Positions 19,464-29,409 of a DNA stretch of 64,000 nt are shown here, piece by piece. This DNA comes from Thermocrispum municipale DSM 44069 (GTDB lineage: Bacteria > Actinomycetota > Actinomycetes > Mycobacteriales > Pseudonocardiaceae), in assembly GCF_000427825.1 (NCBI RefSeq), contig NZ_ATYT01000006.1, positions 124,001 to 188,000 on the forward strand, given 5' to 3'. A program made the translations under genes and the position numbers. Within the stretch, counting starts at the first letter, position 1; each line of letters starts with the position of its first letter. The notes beneath the pieces were generated by a model that was not told the origin of the DNA, did no database searches, and saw only the letters and a program-made list of their open reading frames with translations.

Positions 19464-19499
19464 CAGTCGGACTACGTCCAGCACTCGGATGTCCGACTG
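19464..19499. promoter_or_regulatory. 9-bp inverted repeat upstream of thiL
   Basis: CAGTCGGAC (19464-19472) and GTCCGACTG (19491-19499) are perfect arms separated by 18 bases. They end 12 bases before the thiL ribosome binding site. It could be an operator or an RNA hairpin. It does not resemble a TPP riboswitch. Confidence 0.4.
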
Positions 19500-19521
19500 T
19501 TTGGCATAGAAGGAGGTTACG

Positions 19522-20499
19522 GTGCAGCAGCGCAGCCCCGGCGGACGAACGGTCGCCGACATGGGCGAATTCTCGCTGATCGGCGCCGTGGTGGCGGGCC
19601 GTCGACAGCCGTCGACGACGCAGCTCGGGCCCGGCGACGACGCCGCGGTGGTGAGCACGCCCGATGGTCGCGTGGTCGCCACGACCGATGTTCTGGTGCA
19701 GGGCGTGCACTTCCGGCTGGACTGGTCGACAGCGGAACAGGTCGGCCGGAAGGCGGTAGCGGTCAATTTGGCGGACGTCGCCGCGATGGGGGCACGGCCG
19801 ACGTCGGTGTTGGTCGGTCTGGCATGCCCCGCGTCCACCCCCGCGCAAGTCGCTCTGGACCTGGCGCGCGGGATGGGCGAGGAGGCCGAACGGGCGGGCG
19901 CGGGCTTGGTCGGCGGTGACGTCGTGGCGGCGGATGAGATCGTCATCAGCATCACGGCGCTGGGCGACCTGGAAGGCCGGGAACCGGTGACGCGCTCGGG
20001 TGCCCGGCCGGGAGACGTGCTCGCCGTGGCCGGAAGGCTCGGCTGGGCGGCCGCAGGCCTGGCCGTGCTGGGCAGGGGATTCCGGTCACCGGTCGGCGTG
20101 GTCAACGCGCAGCGCTGGCCCGAGCCGCCGTACGAGGACGGTCCGCGCGCCGCCGTCGCCGGGGCAACCGCGATGATCGACGTGTCGGACGGCCTGCTCG
20201 GCGATCTCGAACACATCGCCAAGGCTTCCGAGGTGTCGATCGACGTGAGGGCGGGCAGGCTGGTGGTCGACCAGCGGCTGACCGAGGTCGGGGCGGCGCT
20301 GGGCGCCGAGCCGCTGGACTGGGTGCTCACCGGCGGTGAGGACCACGCACTGGCGGCGACGTTCCCGCCGGATGTGACGTTGCCCGCCGGGTGGCGGGCG
20401 ATCGGGACCGTGCTGGAGGCAGGCGAACAGCCCGAGGTCACCGTGGACGGCGACACCTACGAAGTGACCGACACCGGATGGCAGCACTGGCGGCGTTGA
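19522..20499 (+). CDS. thiL: Thiamine-monophosphate kinase
   Basis: ThiL phosphorylates thiamine monophosphate to thiamine pyrophosphate. The 325-residue PurM-like protein has GEFSLIGAVV at the start, LGPGDDAAVV, TTDVLVQGVHFRLDW, LGDLEGREPVTRSGARPGD and MIDVSDGLLGDLEHIAKAS, all metal or nucleotide sites. The GTG at 19522 follows a perfect AGGAGG (19511-19516). Confidence 0.95.
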   Translation: MQQRSPGGRTVADMGEFSLIGAVVAGRRQPSTTQLGPGDDAAVVSTPDGRVVATTDVLVQGVHFRLDWSTAEQVGRKAVAVNLADVAAMGARPTSVLVGLACPASTPAQVALDLARGMGEEAERAGAGLVGGDVVAADEIVISITALGDLEGREPVTRSGARPGDVLAVAGRLGWAAAGLAVLGRGFRSPVGVVNAQRWPEPPYEDGPRAAVAGATAMIDVSDGLLGDLEHIAKASEVSIDVRAGRLVVDQRLTEVGAALGAEPLDWVLTGGEDHALAATFPPDVTLPAGWRAIGTVLEAGEQPEVTVDGDTYEVTDTGWQHWRR

Positions 20500-20547
20500 C
20501 CAGCTCGCGGAACAAATTCGCTTTCCCGCGCCGGTTACGCTCGCAGT

Positions 20548-21018
20548 GTGCAGATCGTTCCCTTGGCTTACGACCATCCGGACGCGCAGAAGCTGATCGC
20601 CGAGGTGCAGCAGGAGTACGTCAACCGCTACGGCGACGAGGACGCCACCCCGGTCGATCCCGCGGATTTCGCGCCGCCGCGGGGCTACTTCGCGGTCGGG
20701 TACGTCGACGGTGATCCGGTGGCGTCGGGCGGATGGCGGGCACACGACGGCCCGCAGCCGCAGTTCCAGCCCGGCGACGCGGAGATGAAGCGGTTGTACG
20801 TCTCGGCAGCGATGCGGGGCAAAGGGCTGGCCCGCGCGATGGTGGTCGCACTCGAGCGCAGCGCCAAGGCGGCCGGGCGGCGGCGCATGGTGCTGGAGAC
20901 CGGCGACAGGCAGCCGGAGGCCATCGCGTTGTACACGTCGATGGGGTACGAGCCGATCCCGAAGTTCGGCGTCTATCGCCACGAACCCGGGTCGCGCTGC
21001 TTCGGCAAGGTGCTCTGA
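20548..21018 (+). CDS. GNAT family N-acetyltransferase
   Basis: The 156-residue protein has the GNAT acetyl-CoA motif [26 protein letters not shown] and a motif-B region [19 protein letters not shown]. The substrate cannot be told. The GTG at 20548 has no Shine-Dalgarno; TACGCT ends 6 bases before it, so the mRNA is probably leaderless. It lies between thiL and ung. Confidence 0.85.
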   Translation: MQIVPLAYDHPDAQKLIAEVQQEYVNRYGDEDATPVDPADFAPPRGYFAVGYVDGDPVASGGWRAHDGPQPQFQPGDAEMKRLYVSAAMRGKGLARAMVVALERSAKAAGRRRMVLETGDRQPEAIALYTSMGYEPIPKFGVYRHEPGSRCFGKVL

Positions 21019-21080
21019 CGGCCGGCCCCGAGCGGCTTGCTCCATCCCGGGGACGGTGCGGCCGGGCGGTGGGACCTGGC

Positions 21081-21086
21081 TAGGCT
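21081..21086 (+). promoter_or_regulatory. -10 box of ung (leaderless)
   Basis: TAGGCT ends 8 bases before the ung ATG and no ribosome binding site lies between. The same TAGGCT with 7-base spacing precedes coaD. Confidence 0.55.
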
Positions 21087-21094
21087 TTCGAGCC

Positions 21095-21772
21095 ATGCCA
21101 CCACGACCGCTGTCCGAAATCGTCGAAGCCGGGTGGGCCAAGGCGCTGGCCCCGGTGGAGGACCGCATCGCCGCGATGGGGGACTTCCTCCGCGCGGAGA
21201 TCGCCGCCGGGCGTACCTATCTGCCTGCCGGCCCCAACGTCCTGCGTGCTTTCCAACAGCCGTTCGACGACGTGCGGGTGCTCATCGTCGGGCAGGACCC
21301 GTATCCGACGCCCGGGCATCCGATCGGCCTGTGTTTCGCCGTCGCCCCGGACGTGCGGCCGCTGCCCAAGAGCTTGGTCAACATCTTCACCGAGTACTGC
21401 GACGACCTCGGTCACCCGATGCCGTCCAACGGCGACCTGACGCCGTGGGCCGAGCGCGGTGTGCTGCTGCTGAACAGGGCGCTGACGGTCCGCCCCGGTG
21501 CGCCGAACTCGCACAAGGGCAAGGGCTGGGAGGAGATCACCGAGCAGGCCATCCGCGCGCTGGCCGCGCGCCCGAAGCCGCTGGTGGCCATCCTGTGGGG
21601 CAGCAACGCACGCCAGCTCAAGCCGTTGATCGGGGCCGAGCGGTGCATCGAGTCGGTGCACCCGAGCCCGCTGTCGGCGCGCAACGGGTTCTTCGGCTCC
21701 CGGCCGTTCTCCAGGGCCAACGAGATGTTGATCGCCCAGGGCGCGGAGCCGATCGACTGGAAGCTGCCCTGA
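21095..21772 (+). CDS. ung: Uracil-DNA glycosylase, family 1
   Basis: Ung removes uracil from DNA. The 225-residue protein has the catalytic water-activating motif [14 protein letters not shown], the [12 protein letters not shown] strand, and the DNA-intercalating [18 protein letters not shown] loop. The ATG at 21095 ([11 protein letters not shown]) is preferred over an upstream in-frame start at 21056 because of the -10 box position and family length. It converges on rpmB across a strong hairpin. Confidence 0.97.
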   Translation: MPPRPLSEIVEAGWAKALAPVEDRIAAMGDFLRAEIAAGRTYLPAGPNVLRAFQQPFDDVRVLIVGQDPYPTPGHPIGLCFAVAPDVRPLPKSLVNIFTEYCDDLGHPMPSNGDLTPWAERGVLLLNRALTVRPGAPNSHKGKGWEEITEQAIRALAARPKPLVAILWGSNARQLKPLIGAERCIESVHPSPLSARNGFFGSRPFSRANEMLIAQGAEPIDWKLP

Positions 21773-21794
21773 GGGCTGCCGGGCCCGGACACAA

Positions 21795-21830
21795 CAACGT
21801 CGCCGCACTGATCACAGTGCGGCGACGTTG
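21795..21830. terminator. Bidirectional terminator between ung and rpmB
   Basis: Sixteen bases (21795-21810, CAACGTCGCCGCACTG) are followed after ATCA by their exact reverse complement (21815-21830). It serves the convergent pair ung and rpmB. Confidence 0.85.
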
Positions 21831-21865
21831 ACGTCGTAGATCTTTTTCTGGCCTGGCGGCCCGAA

Positions 21866-22054
21866 CTACCGGGTGACCTTGCCCGCCTTCAGGCAGGACG
21901 TGCATACGTTGAGGCGCTTCCGCTGGGAGATGCCTACGCGCGCGTGCACGGTCTGGATGTTCGGGTTCCACCGGCGGCTGTGACGTCGGTGAGAGTGCGA
22001 GACCGACTTGCCGAAGCCCGGCCCCTTGCCACAGACGTCGCACACGGCAGCCAC
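21866..22054 (-). CDS. rpmB: 50S ribosomal protein L28
   Basis: The 62-residue protein starts [29 protein letters not shown] and ends [18 protein letters not shown]. The two CxxC pairs make this the zinc-binding form of L28. The GTG at 22054 follows AAGGAG. Many actinobacteria hold a second, zinc-free L28 elsewhere, which is induced on zinc starvation; none is in this window. Confidence 0.95.
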   Translation of the reverse strand: MAAVCDVCGKGPGFGKSVSHSHRRHSRRWNPNIQTVHARVGISQRKRLNVCTSCLKAGKVTR

Positions 22055-22164
22055 GTCGAACACTCCTTCGTCTACGGGGATGATCCGCACAGGTCGCGGA
22101 CAGCTCAAATAGGGTAGCGGGTAGCGAGAACGTCACGTGAACCGGGGGCCGGGAGGAGCGCGGA

Positions 22165-23763
22165 GTGTCGACGGGCGAGCAACGAGCGGTCACCACCGCC
22201 GTCGTGGCTGCCTGGGCGGACGCCGGTTTCCGGGCCTTGCAGCGGCTGTGCGCGGAGCTGGACGCGATGAACGTCTTCCCGGTGGCCGACTCGGACACCG
22301 GCTCGAACATGCTGCACACGTTCACCGCTGCCCGGGACGCCGTGCCGGACGAGGCGGCGGGAGTGGGCGAGGCGCTGACGGCGATGGCGCGCGGAGCGGT
22401 CGGTGCGGCGCGGGGCAACTCCGGGGTCATCCTGTCCCAGTTCCTGCGCGGGCTGGCCGAAGCCTGCTCCGAACACGCCGAGCTGGACGGCCGGCTGCTG
22501 GCGAAGGCGTTCGATCACGCGGATCGCACGGCCACCGCCGCGGTCGTCCGGCCGGTCGAGGGCACCATGCTCAGTGTGCTGCGCGCCGCAGCCCGAGCCG
22601 CCACTCGAACCGAGTCCGACTCGGCTGCGCAGGTCGCAGGCTCGGCCGCCGACGCCGCCGCGGAGGCGTTGACGCGCACCCCGGAGCAGCTCGCGGTCCT
22701 CGCGGAGGCGGGGGTGGTGGACGCCGGCGGCCGTGGGCTGCTGGCGGTCCTGGACGAGCTGGTCGCGGTACTGCGTGGCACCCCGAGCCCGCCGCGCGGC
22801 ACCTTCCGGACCGCCCCGAGCGGCAGGCCGTCCACCACGCCCGTCCAGGAGGAGCAGCCGTGGGAGGTCATGTACCTGCTGGACGCCACGGAAGACGCAC
22901 TCGCGACGCTGAAAGAGGACCTCAGCGCGATCGGCGAGAGCGTGACGATCGCCGACGACGGTGCCGGCACGCTCGCGGTGCACGTCCACTGCGCCGACAT
23001 CGGAGCCGCGCTCGAAGCCGGGCTTCGGGCAGGCAGGCCGCACCAGGTGCGAGTCGAACCGCTGACGCGGCCGATGAGCGTTCGCGGGCGCTCCGGCAGC
23101 GCCGTGCTCGCCGTCGTGGCGGGCGCCGAGCTCGCCGAGATCTGCCGGCACGAGGGCGTCACGGTCCTCGGCGTCCGGGAGGGCCGGCCGGTCGACGCGA
23201 GCGCGATCGAACGCGCCATCGCCGATCTGGCCGCCGAGCACGTCACGGTGTTGCCCGGCACCAAGGAGCTGACCGAGCTCGCCGAGCAGGCCGCGGAGCG
23301 AGTCCGCGGGGGCGGTGCCGAGGTCGTGGTGATCCCGTGCGCCTCGCCGGTCCAGGTGCTGTCCGCGATCGCGGTGTACGACGCCGGCCGCCGCACCGGG
23401 GACAACGTGGTGGCCATGGCCGAAGCGGCCGCGGCCACCCGGCGCGGTGAGCTGAAGCGTGCCGAGCAGGACGCGATCACCTGGGTCGGCCGGGTGTCCG
23501 CCGGGGACATCGTGGGTTTCGCCGACGACGAGGTGGTGCTGATCGCGCCCGCGGACCGCCCGCTCACCGACGCGGCGACCGAGCTGCTGGATCTGCTGCT
23601 CGCCTCGGGCGGTGAACTGGTCACCGTACTGCTGGGAGCGTCGGCCCCTGCCGGTATGACGGAAGCCGTGACCGACCACATGGCGCGCGCCCACCCGGAA
23701 GTGGAGCTGACCATCTATTCCGGCGGCCACACCGAGTCCGTGCTGAGCCTGGGAGTGGAGTAG
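22165..23763 (+). CDS. DAK2/DegV-domain protein (FakA/DhaL-like)
   Basis: The 532-residue protein has an N-terminal DhaL/DAK2 nucleotide-binding domain. Its marks are LDAMNVFPVADSDTGSNMLHTF near residue 33, which binds Mg-ATP, and ARGNSGVILSQFLRG. A C-terminal fatty-acid-kinase-like region follows. Firmicute relatives (FakA) phosphorylate fatty acids carried by a FakB/DegV protein; the actinobacterial orthologues beside recG (Rv2974c-Rv2975c, split in M. tuberculosis) are uncharacterised. GGAGGA precedes the GTG at 22165. Its TAG overlaps the recG GTG by one base, so the two are coupled. Confidence 0.85.
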   Translation: MSTGEQRAVTTAVVAAWADAGFRALQRLCAELDAMNVFPVADSDTGSNMLHTFTAARDAVPDEAAGVGEALTAMARGAVGAARGNSGVILSQFLRGLAEACSEHAELDGRLLAKAFDHADRTATAAVVRPVEGTMLSVLRAAARAATRTESDSAAQVAGSAADAAAEALTRTPEQLAVLAEAGVVDAGGRGLLAVLDELVAVLRGTPSPPRGTFRTAPSGRPSTTPVQEEQPWEVMYLLDATEDALATLKEDLSAIGESVTIADDGAGTLAVHVHCADIGAALEAGLRAGRPHQVRVEPLTRPMSVRGRSGSAVLAVVAGAELAEICRHEGVTVLGVREGRPVDASAIERAIADLAAEHVTVLPGTKELTELAEQAAERVRGGGAEVVVIPCASPVQVLSAIAVYDAGRRTGDNVVAMAEAAAATRRGELKRAEQDAITWVGRVSAGDIVGFADDEVVLIAPADRPLTDAATELLDLLLASGGELVTVLLGASAPAGMTEAVTDHMARAHPEVELTIYSGGHTESVLSLGVE

Positions 23764-25937
23764 TGACCAGCCCGGATACGTCGTTGCGCACCCCGCTGAC
23801 GTCACTGGTCGGCGCCAAGTCGGCCAAGCTGCTGGCCAAGGCGCTCGACCTGCACACCGCGGGAGACCTGCTGCGGCACTACCCGCGCCGGTACGCCCAG
23901 CGCGGTGAACTGACCGACATCGCGGGCGTGGAGATCGGCGAACACGTCACGGTGATGGCGCGAGTGCTCAGCGCCGGCCAGCGGCGCATGCGCAACCGGC
24001 GGGGCAGCATCCTCGAAGTCACCATCACCGACGGCACCCGGCGGCTGCAGCTGGCCTTCTTCAACCAGACCCACTACCACCAGCGCAGGCTGCGCCCGGG
24101 CGCCGTCGGCCTGTTCGCCGGCAAGGTCGGCGCGTTCCGCAGGCAACTGCAGCTGGCCCACCCGGAGTACCAGCTGGTGGAGGACACCGACGACGACGCG
24201 GTTCAGGAGTTCGTCAACGAGATCATCCCGGTCTACCCGGCCGCGGAGGGCCTGCCGTCGTGGGTGATCGCCCGCTGCGCCCACCAGGTGCTGGACCTGG
24301 TGGACATCGGCGACGACCCGCTGCCCGAGGACCTGCGCCAGAAGTTCGCCCTGCCGTCGCTGGCCGAGGCACTGCGCAGCATCCATCGGCCGGAGCACAT
24401 GGATGACGTCTACCGCGCTCGTGATCGCCTCAAGTGGGACGAGGCGATGGCGGTACAGCTGGTGCTGGCCGAGCGTCGGGCCTCGGCGGGCACGCGGCCC
24501 GCGCCACCGTGTCCACCCGTGCGCGGCAAGCTGGCGGATGCGTTCGACGCGCGGCTGCCGTTCGAGCTGACCCAAGGGCAGCGCGAGGTCGGCGAAGCGA
24601 TCTCGGCCGATCTGTCCGCCGAACACCCGATGAACCGGCTGCTGCAGGGCGAGGTCGGCAGCGGTAAGACCATCGTGGCGTTGCGCGCGATGACGCAGGT
24701 CATCGACGCGGGGAAGCAGGCGGCGCTGCTGGCTCCGACCGAGGTGCTGGCCGCCCAGCACGCCCGGTCGTTGCGGGAGATGCTGGGTGATCTGGGCATC
24801 GCGGGCGAGCTGGGCGCGGCCGAGCATGCCACCCGTGTCGTGCTGCTCACCGGCTCCATGTCGGCCAAGCAGCGCAAGCAGGCGCTGCTGGACACGGCCA
24901 GCGGCGCCGCGGGCATCGTGGTCGGGACGCACGCCCTGATCCAGGAGTCGGTGTCGTTCGCCGACCTGGGTCTGGTCGTGGTGGACGAGCAGCACCGGTT
25001 CGGTGTCGAGCAGCGCGACGCGTTACGCAGCCGGGGCAGTGGCGAGACGTCCCCGCACGTGCTGGTGATGACCGCGACGCCGATCCCGCGCACCGTGGCC
25101 ATGACCGTCTACGGCGATCTGGAAGTCTCGTCGCTGCGCGAGCTGCCCGCCGGGCGGTCGCCGATCTCCACCACCGTGGTCCCTGCCGTCGAGAAGCCCG
25201 CGTGGCTGAGGCGTACCTGGGAGCGGCTGGTCGAGGAAGTCGGCAAAGGCCACCAGTGCTACGTCGTGTGTGCCCGGATCGGTGACGACGGCGAGGACGA
25301 GCAGCCGAGCGAGGACGACCAGAAGCGGCCGGTGTCGGTCCTGGAACTGGCCGAGGAGTTGCGCAACGGCCCGCTGAGCTCGGTCCGTGTCGGCGTGCTG
25401 CACGGACGCCTGCCGTCGGAGGAGAAGGACGCGGTGATGCGGGCCTTCGCCGCGGGCGAGATCGACGTGTTGGTGTCCACCACCGTGATCGAGGTCGGCG
25501 TGAACGTGCCGAACGCCACCGCGATGGTGATCATGGACGCCGACCGGTTCGGCATCTCGCAGCTGCATCAGTTGCGGGGCCGGGTCGGCCGAGGTGACGT
25601 GCCCGGGCTGTGCCTGCTGGTGACCGAGGCGCTCGAGGGGACCGTCGCGCGGGAACGGCTGGACGTCGTGGCGTCCACGCTGGACGGGTTCGAGCTGTCC
25701 CGGCACGATCTGGAGCTTCGCCACGAAGGCGACGTACTCGGCGCTGCCCAATCGGGCAAACGATCCGGGCTGCGGCTGCTGTCGCTGCTCCGTGACGAAG
25801 ACCTCATCGCGCGCGCCAGGCAGGAAGCGCAGCGGATCGTCGCTGATGACCCCACGCTGACGCAGCATCCTGGGCTCGCTCAGCTGGTGACCGAATTGGT
25901 CGACCCTGAGCGTGCCGAGTATCTCGAGAAGGTGTGA
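23763..25937 (+). CDS. recG: ATP-dependent DNA helicase RecG
   Basis: RecG reverses stalled forks and migrates Holliday junctions. The 724-residue protein has the N-terminal wedge/OB domain (about 60-170), Walker A LQGEVGSGKTIVALRAM near residue 295, LVVVDEQHRFGVEQR, the SF2 motif VLVMTATPIPRT, and the C-terminal DRFGISQLHQLRGRVGRG. The GTG start shares a base with the upstream stop (TAGTG). Confidence 0.96.
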   Translation: MTSPDTSLRTPLTSLVGAKSAKLLAKALDLHTAGDLLRHYPRRYAQRGELTDIAGVEIGEHVTVMARVLSAGQRRMRNRRGSILEVTITDGTRRLQLAFFNQTHYHQRRLRPGAVGLFAGKVGAFRRQLQLAHPEYQLVEDTDDDAVQEFVNEIIPVYPAAEGLPSWVIARCAHQVLDLVDIGDDPLPEDLRQKFALPSLAEALRSIHRPEHMDDVYRARDRLKWDEAMAVQLVLAERRASAGTRPAPPCPPVRGKLADAFDARLPFELTQGQREVGEAISADLSAEHPMNRLLQGEVGSGKTIVALRAMTQVIDAGKQAALLAPTEVLAAQHARSLREMLGDLGIAGELGAAEHATRVVLLTGSMSAKQRKQALLDTASGAAGIVVGTHALIQESVSFADLGLVVVDEQHRFGVEQRDALRSRGSGETSPHVLVMTATPIPRTVAMTVYGDLEVSSLRELPAGRSPISTTVVPAVEKPAWLRRTWERLVEEVGKGHQCYVVCARIGDDGEDEQPSEDDQKRPVSVLELAEELRNGPLSSVRVGVLHGRLPSEEKDAVMRAFAAGEIDVLVSTTVIEVGVNVPNATAMVIMDADRFGISQLHQLRGRVGRGDVPGLCLLVTEALEGTVARERLDVVASTLDGFELSRHDLELRHEGDVLGAAQSGKRSGLRLLSLLRDEDLIARARQEAQRIVADDPTLTQHPGLAQLVTELVDPERAEYLEKV

Positions 25938-26033
25938 ACCGGCGTTCACGCATTACGGTTACAGGCGAGCTGCAAGCCGTCGCGCTCACATCGTGCGACC
26001 CGACCGCCGCGACTCGGCGACGAAGGATGATGC

Positions 26034-29000
26034 ATGTTCGACAAGGTGCTGGTGGCCAACCGGGGCGAGATCGCGATCAGGGCGTTCCGTGCCGCCTATG
26101 AGCTGGGCGCGCACACCGTTGCGGTGTTCCCCTACGAGGACCGCAACTCGCTGCACCGGCTGAAGGCGGACCAGGCGCTGGAGATCGGCGAACGCGGCCA
26201 TCCGGTGCGCGCGTATCTCTCGGTCGACGAGATCGTGCGGGCTGCCAGGGAAACCGGCGCGGACGCGATCTACCCGGGCTACGGATTCTTGTCGGAGAAC
26301 CCGGAACTGGCGCGGGCCTGCGAGCGCAGCGGAATCACCTTCGTCGGCCCGTCCGCGGACATTTTGGAGCTGACCGGGAACAAGGCGCGGGCGGTGGCCG
26401 CCGCGCGGGAGGCGGGCATCCCGGTGCTGGCTTCGTCGGAGCCGTCGTCGGACGTCGACGAGCTGGTGCGCCGGGCCGAGGAGATCGGGTTTCCGCTGTT
26501 CGTCAAGGCGGTCGCGGGCGGCGGTGGCCGCGGTATGCGCCGGGTCGACGACCCGCGCAGGCTGCGGGAAGCCATCGAGGCCGCCGCGCGGGAGGCGGAG
26601 TCGGCGTTCGGTGACCCGACGGTCTTTCTGGAGAAGGCCGTGGTCGAGCCGCGGCACATCGAGGTGCAGATCCTCGCCGACGGTGCGGGCAACGTCATCC
26701 ACCTCTACGAGCGCGACTGCTCGGTGCAGCGACGGCACCAGAAGGTCATCGAGCTGGCGCCTGCCCCGAACCTCGACCCCGAGGTGCGGGAGCGGATCTG
26801 TCGCGACGCCGTGGCGTTCGCCAGGCAGATCGGCTACCGCAACGCGGGCACCGTGGAGTTCCTGCTGGACCGGGACGGCCAGCACGTCTTCATCGAGATG
26901 AACCCGCGGATCCAGGTCGAGCACACCGTCACCGAAGAAGTCACCGACGTCGACCTGGTGCAGTCCCAGCTGCGTATCGCCGCCGGGGAGACGCTGGACG
27001 ACCTCGGGCTGAGCCAGGAGCAGATCTACCTGCGCGGGGCGGCGCTGCAGTGCCGGATCACCACCGAGGACCCGGCCAACGAATTCCGTCCCGACGTGGG
27101 TGTCATCAGTGCTTACCGGTCGCCCGGCGGCTCGGGTATCAGGCTCGACGGCGGCACGACGCACGCGGGTACGGAGATCAGCGCGCACTTCGACTCGATG
27201 CTGGTCAAGCTCACCTGCCGGGGCCGTGACTTCGAAACCGCGGTCGGCAGGGCGCGGCGGGCGGTCGCCGAGTTCCGCATCCGCGGCGTGGCCACGAACA
27301 TCCCGTTCCTGCAGGCCGTGCTGGACGATGCGGACTTCCGTGCGGGCCGGGTGACCACGGCCTTCATCGAGGAGCGTCCGCACCTGCTGACCGCCCGCGG
27401 CTCCGCGGACCGGGGCACCCGCCTGCTGACGTATCTGGCGGACGTGACGGTCAACAAGCCGCACGGCCCGCGGCCGAACCTGATGAACCCGGCCGCCAAG
27501 CTGCCCGACGTCGCGGGCGAGGCGCCAGCAGGGTCGAAGCAGAAGCTGGACGAGCTCGGTCCGGAGGGCTTCGCCCGCTGGCTGCGGGAGTCGGACCGGC
27601 TGGCGGTCACCGACACCACGTTCCGCGACGCACACCAGTCGCTGCTGGCCACCCGCGTCCGCACCAAGGACCTGCTGGCCGCCGCGCCGGTCGTGGCCAG
27701 GGCCTGCCCGGAGCTGTTGTCGCTGGAGTGCTGGGGCGGCGCGACCTACGACGTCGCGCTGCGCTTCCTGGCCGAGGACCCGTGGCAGCGGCTGGCCCAG
27801 CTGCGCGAAGCGGTGCCCAACATCTGCCTGCAGATGCTGCTGCGCGGCCGCAACACCGTCGGCTACACCCCGTACCCGGTCGAGGTGACCAAGGCGTTCG
27901 TCGAGGAAGCGGCCGCGACGGGGATCGACATCTTCCGTATCTTCGACGCGCTCAACGACGTCGAGCAGATGCGACCGGCGATCGACGCGGTGCGGGAGAA
28001 CACCAACGCGGTCGCCGAGGTCGCGCTCTGCTACACCGCGGACCTGTCCGACCCGGCCGAGAAGCTGTACACGCTGGATTACTACCTGCGGCTCGCCGAG
28101 CAGATCGTGAACGCGGGTGCGCACGTGCTGGCGATCAAGGACATGGCCGGCCTGCTGCGGGCTCCGGCCGCGCATCGGCTGGTGTCGGCGTTGCGGTCGG
28201 AGTTCGACCTGCCGGTCCACGTGCACACCCACGACACCGCGGGCGGTCAGCTCGCCACGTACCTGGCGGCCATCCAGGCCGGGGCCGACGCGGTCGACGG
28301 TGCGGTCGCGTCGATGTCCGGGACGACGTCGCAGCCCTCGTTGTCGGCCATCGTGGCGGCCACCGACCACTCGGAGCGGCCGACCGGGCTCGACCTGCAG
28401 GCGCTGACCGACCTGGAGCCGTACTGGGAGGCCGTGCGCAAGGTCTACGCACCGTTCGAAGCCGGTCTGGCCTCGCCGACCGGCCGGGTCTACCACCACG
28501 AGATCCCCGGCGGGCAGCTGTCCAACCTGCGCACGCAGGCGATCGCGCTCGGGCTGGGGGAGAAGTTCGAGCAGATCGAGTCGATGTACGCCGCGGCCGA
28601 CCGCATCCTCGGCAGGCTGGTCAAGGTCACACCGTCCTCGAAAGTCGTCGGCGACCTGGCGTTGCACCTGGTCGGAGCGGGGGTCGACCCCGCCAAGTTC
28701 GAGGCCGACCCGGCGTCGTTCGACATCCCGGACTCGGTGATCGGCTTCCTGCGCGGCGAGCTGGGCGACCCGCCGGGTGGCTGGCCGGAGCCGTTCCGCA
28801 GCAAGGCGTTGGAAGGCCGCGGTGAACCACGCCGCATGGTCGAGCTGACCGCCGAGGACCGGCACGGACTGCAGCACGACCGCCGGGCCACCCTCAACCG
28901 GCTGCTGTTCCCCGGACCGACCAAGGAGTACGAGTCCCACCGCGAACAGTTCGGCGACACCAGCTTGCTGAACAGCCTGGACTTCTTCTACGGGCTGCGC

Positions 29001-29405
29001 GCGGGCGAGGAGTACTCGGTCGACCTCGAACCGGGCGTGCGGCTGCTGATCGAACTGGAGGCCATCGGTGAGGCCGACGACCGCGGCATGCGGGCGGTGA
29101 TGGCCACGCTGAACGGGCAGCTGCGGGTGATCTCGGTGAAGGACACCTCGGTGGCGGTGGACGTGCCGGTCGCCGAGAAGGCCGACCGCAACGATCCGAA
29201 CCACGTGGCGGCCCCGTTCGCCGGCGTGGTCACGCTGGCGGTCGCCGAAGGGGACGAGGTCGAGCAGGGCGACACGGTGGCCACCATCGAGGCGATGAAG
29301 ATGGAAGCGGCCATCACCGCACCCAAGTCGGGCACCGTCGACCGACTGGCGATCAACGCCGTGCAACAGGTCGAAGGCGGGGATTTGCTGGTCGTGCTGA
29401 GGTAG
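26034..29405 (+). CDS. pyc: Pyruvate carboxylase
   Basis: This biotin enzyme carboxylates pyruvate to oxaloacetate. The 1123-residue single chain holds biotin carboxylase (residues 1-450; KAVAGGGGRGMRRV, VIELAPAPNLDP, HVFIEMNPRIQVEHTVTEE), carboxyltransferase (about 520-970; DTTFRDAHQSLLATRVRTKDLL, ECWGGATYDVALRFL) and a biotinyl domain with the biotin-accepting Lys1089 in IEAMKMEAAI. The cyclase gene follows after 4 bases. Confidence 0.97.
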   Translation: MFDKVLVANRGEIAIRAFRAAYELGAHTVAVFPYEDRNSLHRLKADQALEIGERGHPVRAYLSVDEIVRAARETGADAIYPGYGFLSENPELARACERSGITFVGPSADILELTGNKARAVAAAREAGIPVLASSEPSSDVDELVRRAEEIGFPLFVKAVAGGGGRGMRRVDDPRRLREAIEAAAREAESAFGDPTVFLEKAVVEPRHIEVQILADGAGNVIHLYERDCSVQRRHQKVIELAPAPNLDPEVRERICRDAVAFARQIGYRNAGTVEFLLDRDGQHVFIEMNPRIQVEHTVTEEVTDVDLVQSQLRIAAGETLDDLGLSQEQIYLRGAALQCRITTEDPANEFRPDVGVISAYRSPGGSGIRLDGGTTHAGTEISAHFDSMLVKLTCRGRDFETAVGRARRAVAEFRIRGVATNIPFLQAVLDDADFRAGRVTTAFIEERPHLLTARGSADRGTRLLTYLADVTVNKPHGPRPNLMNPAAKLPDVAGEAPAGSKQKLDELGPEGFARWLRESDRLAVTDTTFRDAHQSLLATRVRTKDLLAAAPVVARACPELLSLECWGGATYDVALRFLAEDPWQRLAQLREAVPNICLQMLLRGRNTVGYTPYPVEVTKAFVEEAAATGIDIFRIFDALNDVEQMRPAIDAVRENTNAVAEVALCYTADLSDPAEKLYTLDYYLRLAEQIVNAGAHVLAIKDMAGLLRAPAAHRLVSALRSEFDLPVHVHTHDTAGGQLATYLAAIQAGADAVDGAVASMSGTTSQPSLSAIVAATDHSERPTGLDLQALTDLEPYWEAVRKVYAPFEAGLASPTGRVYHHEIPGGQLSNLRTQAIALGLGEKFEQIESMYAAADRILGRLVKVTPSSKVVGDLALHLVGAGVDPAKFEADPASFDIPDSVIGFLRGELGDPPGGWPEPFRSKALEGRGEPRRMVELTAEDRHGLQHDRRATLNRLLFPGPTKEYESHREQFGDTSLLNSLDFFYGLRAGEEYSVDLEPGVRLLIELEAIGEADDRGMRAVMATLNGQLRVISVKDTSVAVDVPVAEKADRNDPNHVAAPFAGVVTLAVAEGDEVEQGDTVATIEAMKMEAAITAPKSGTVDRLAINAVQQVEGGDLLVVLR

Positions 29406-29409
29406 CCAG

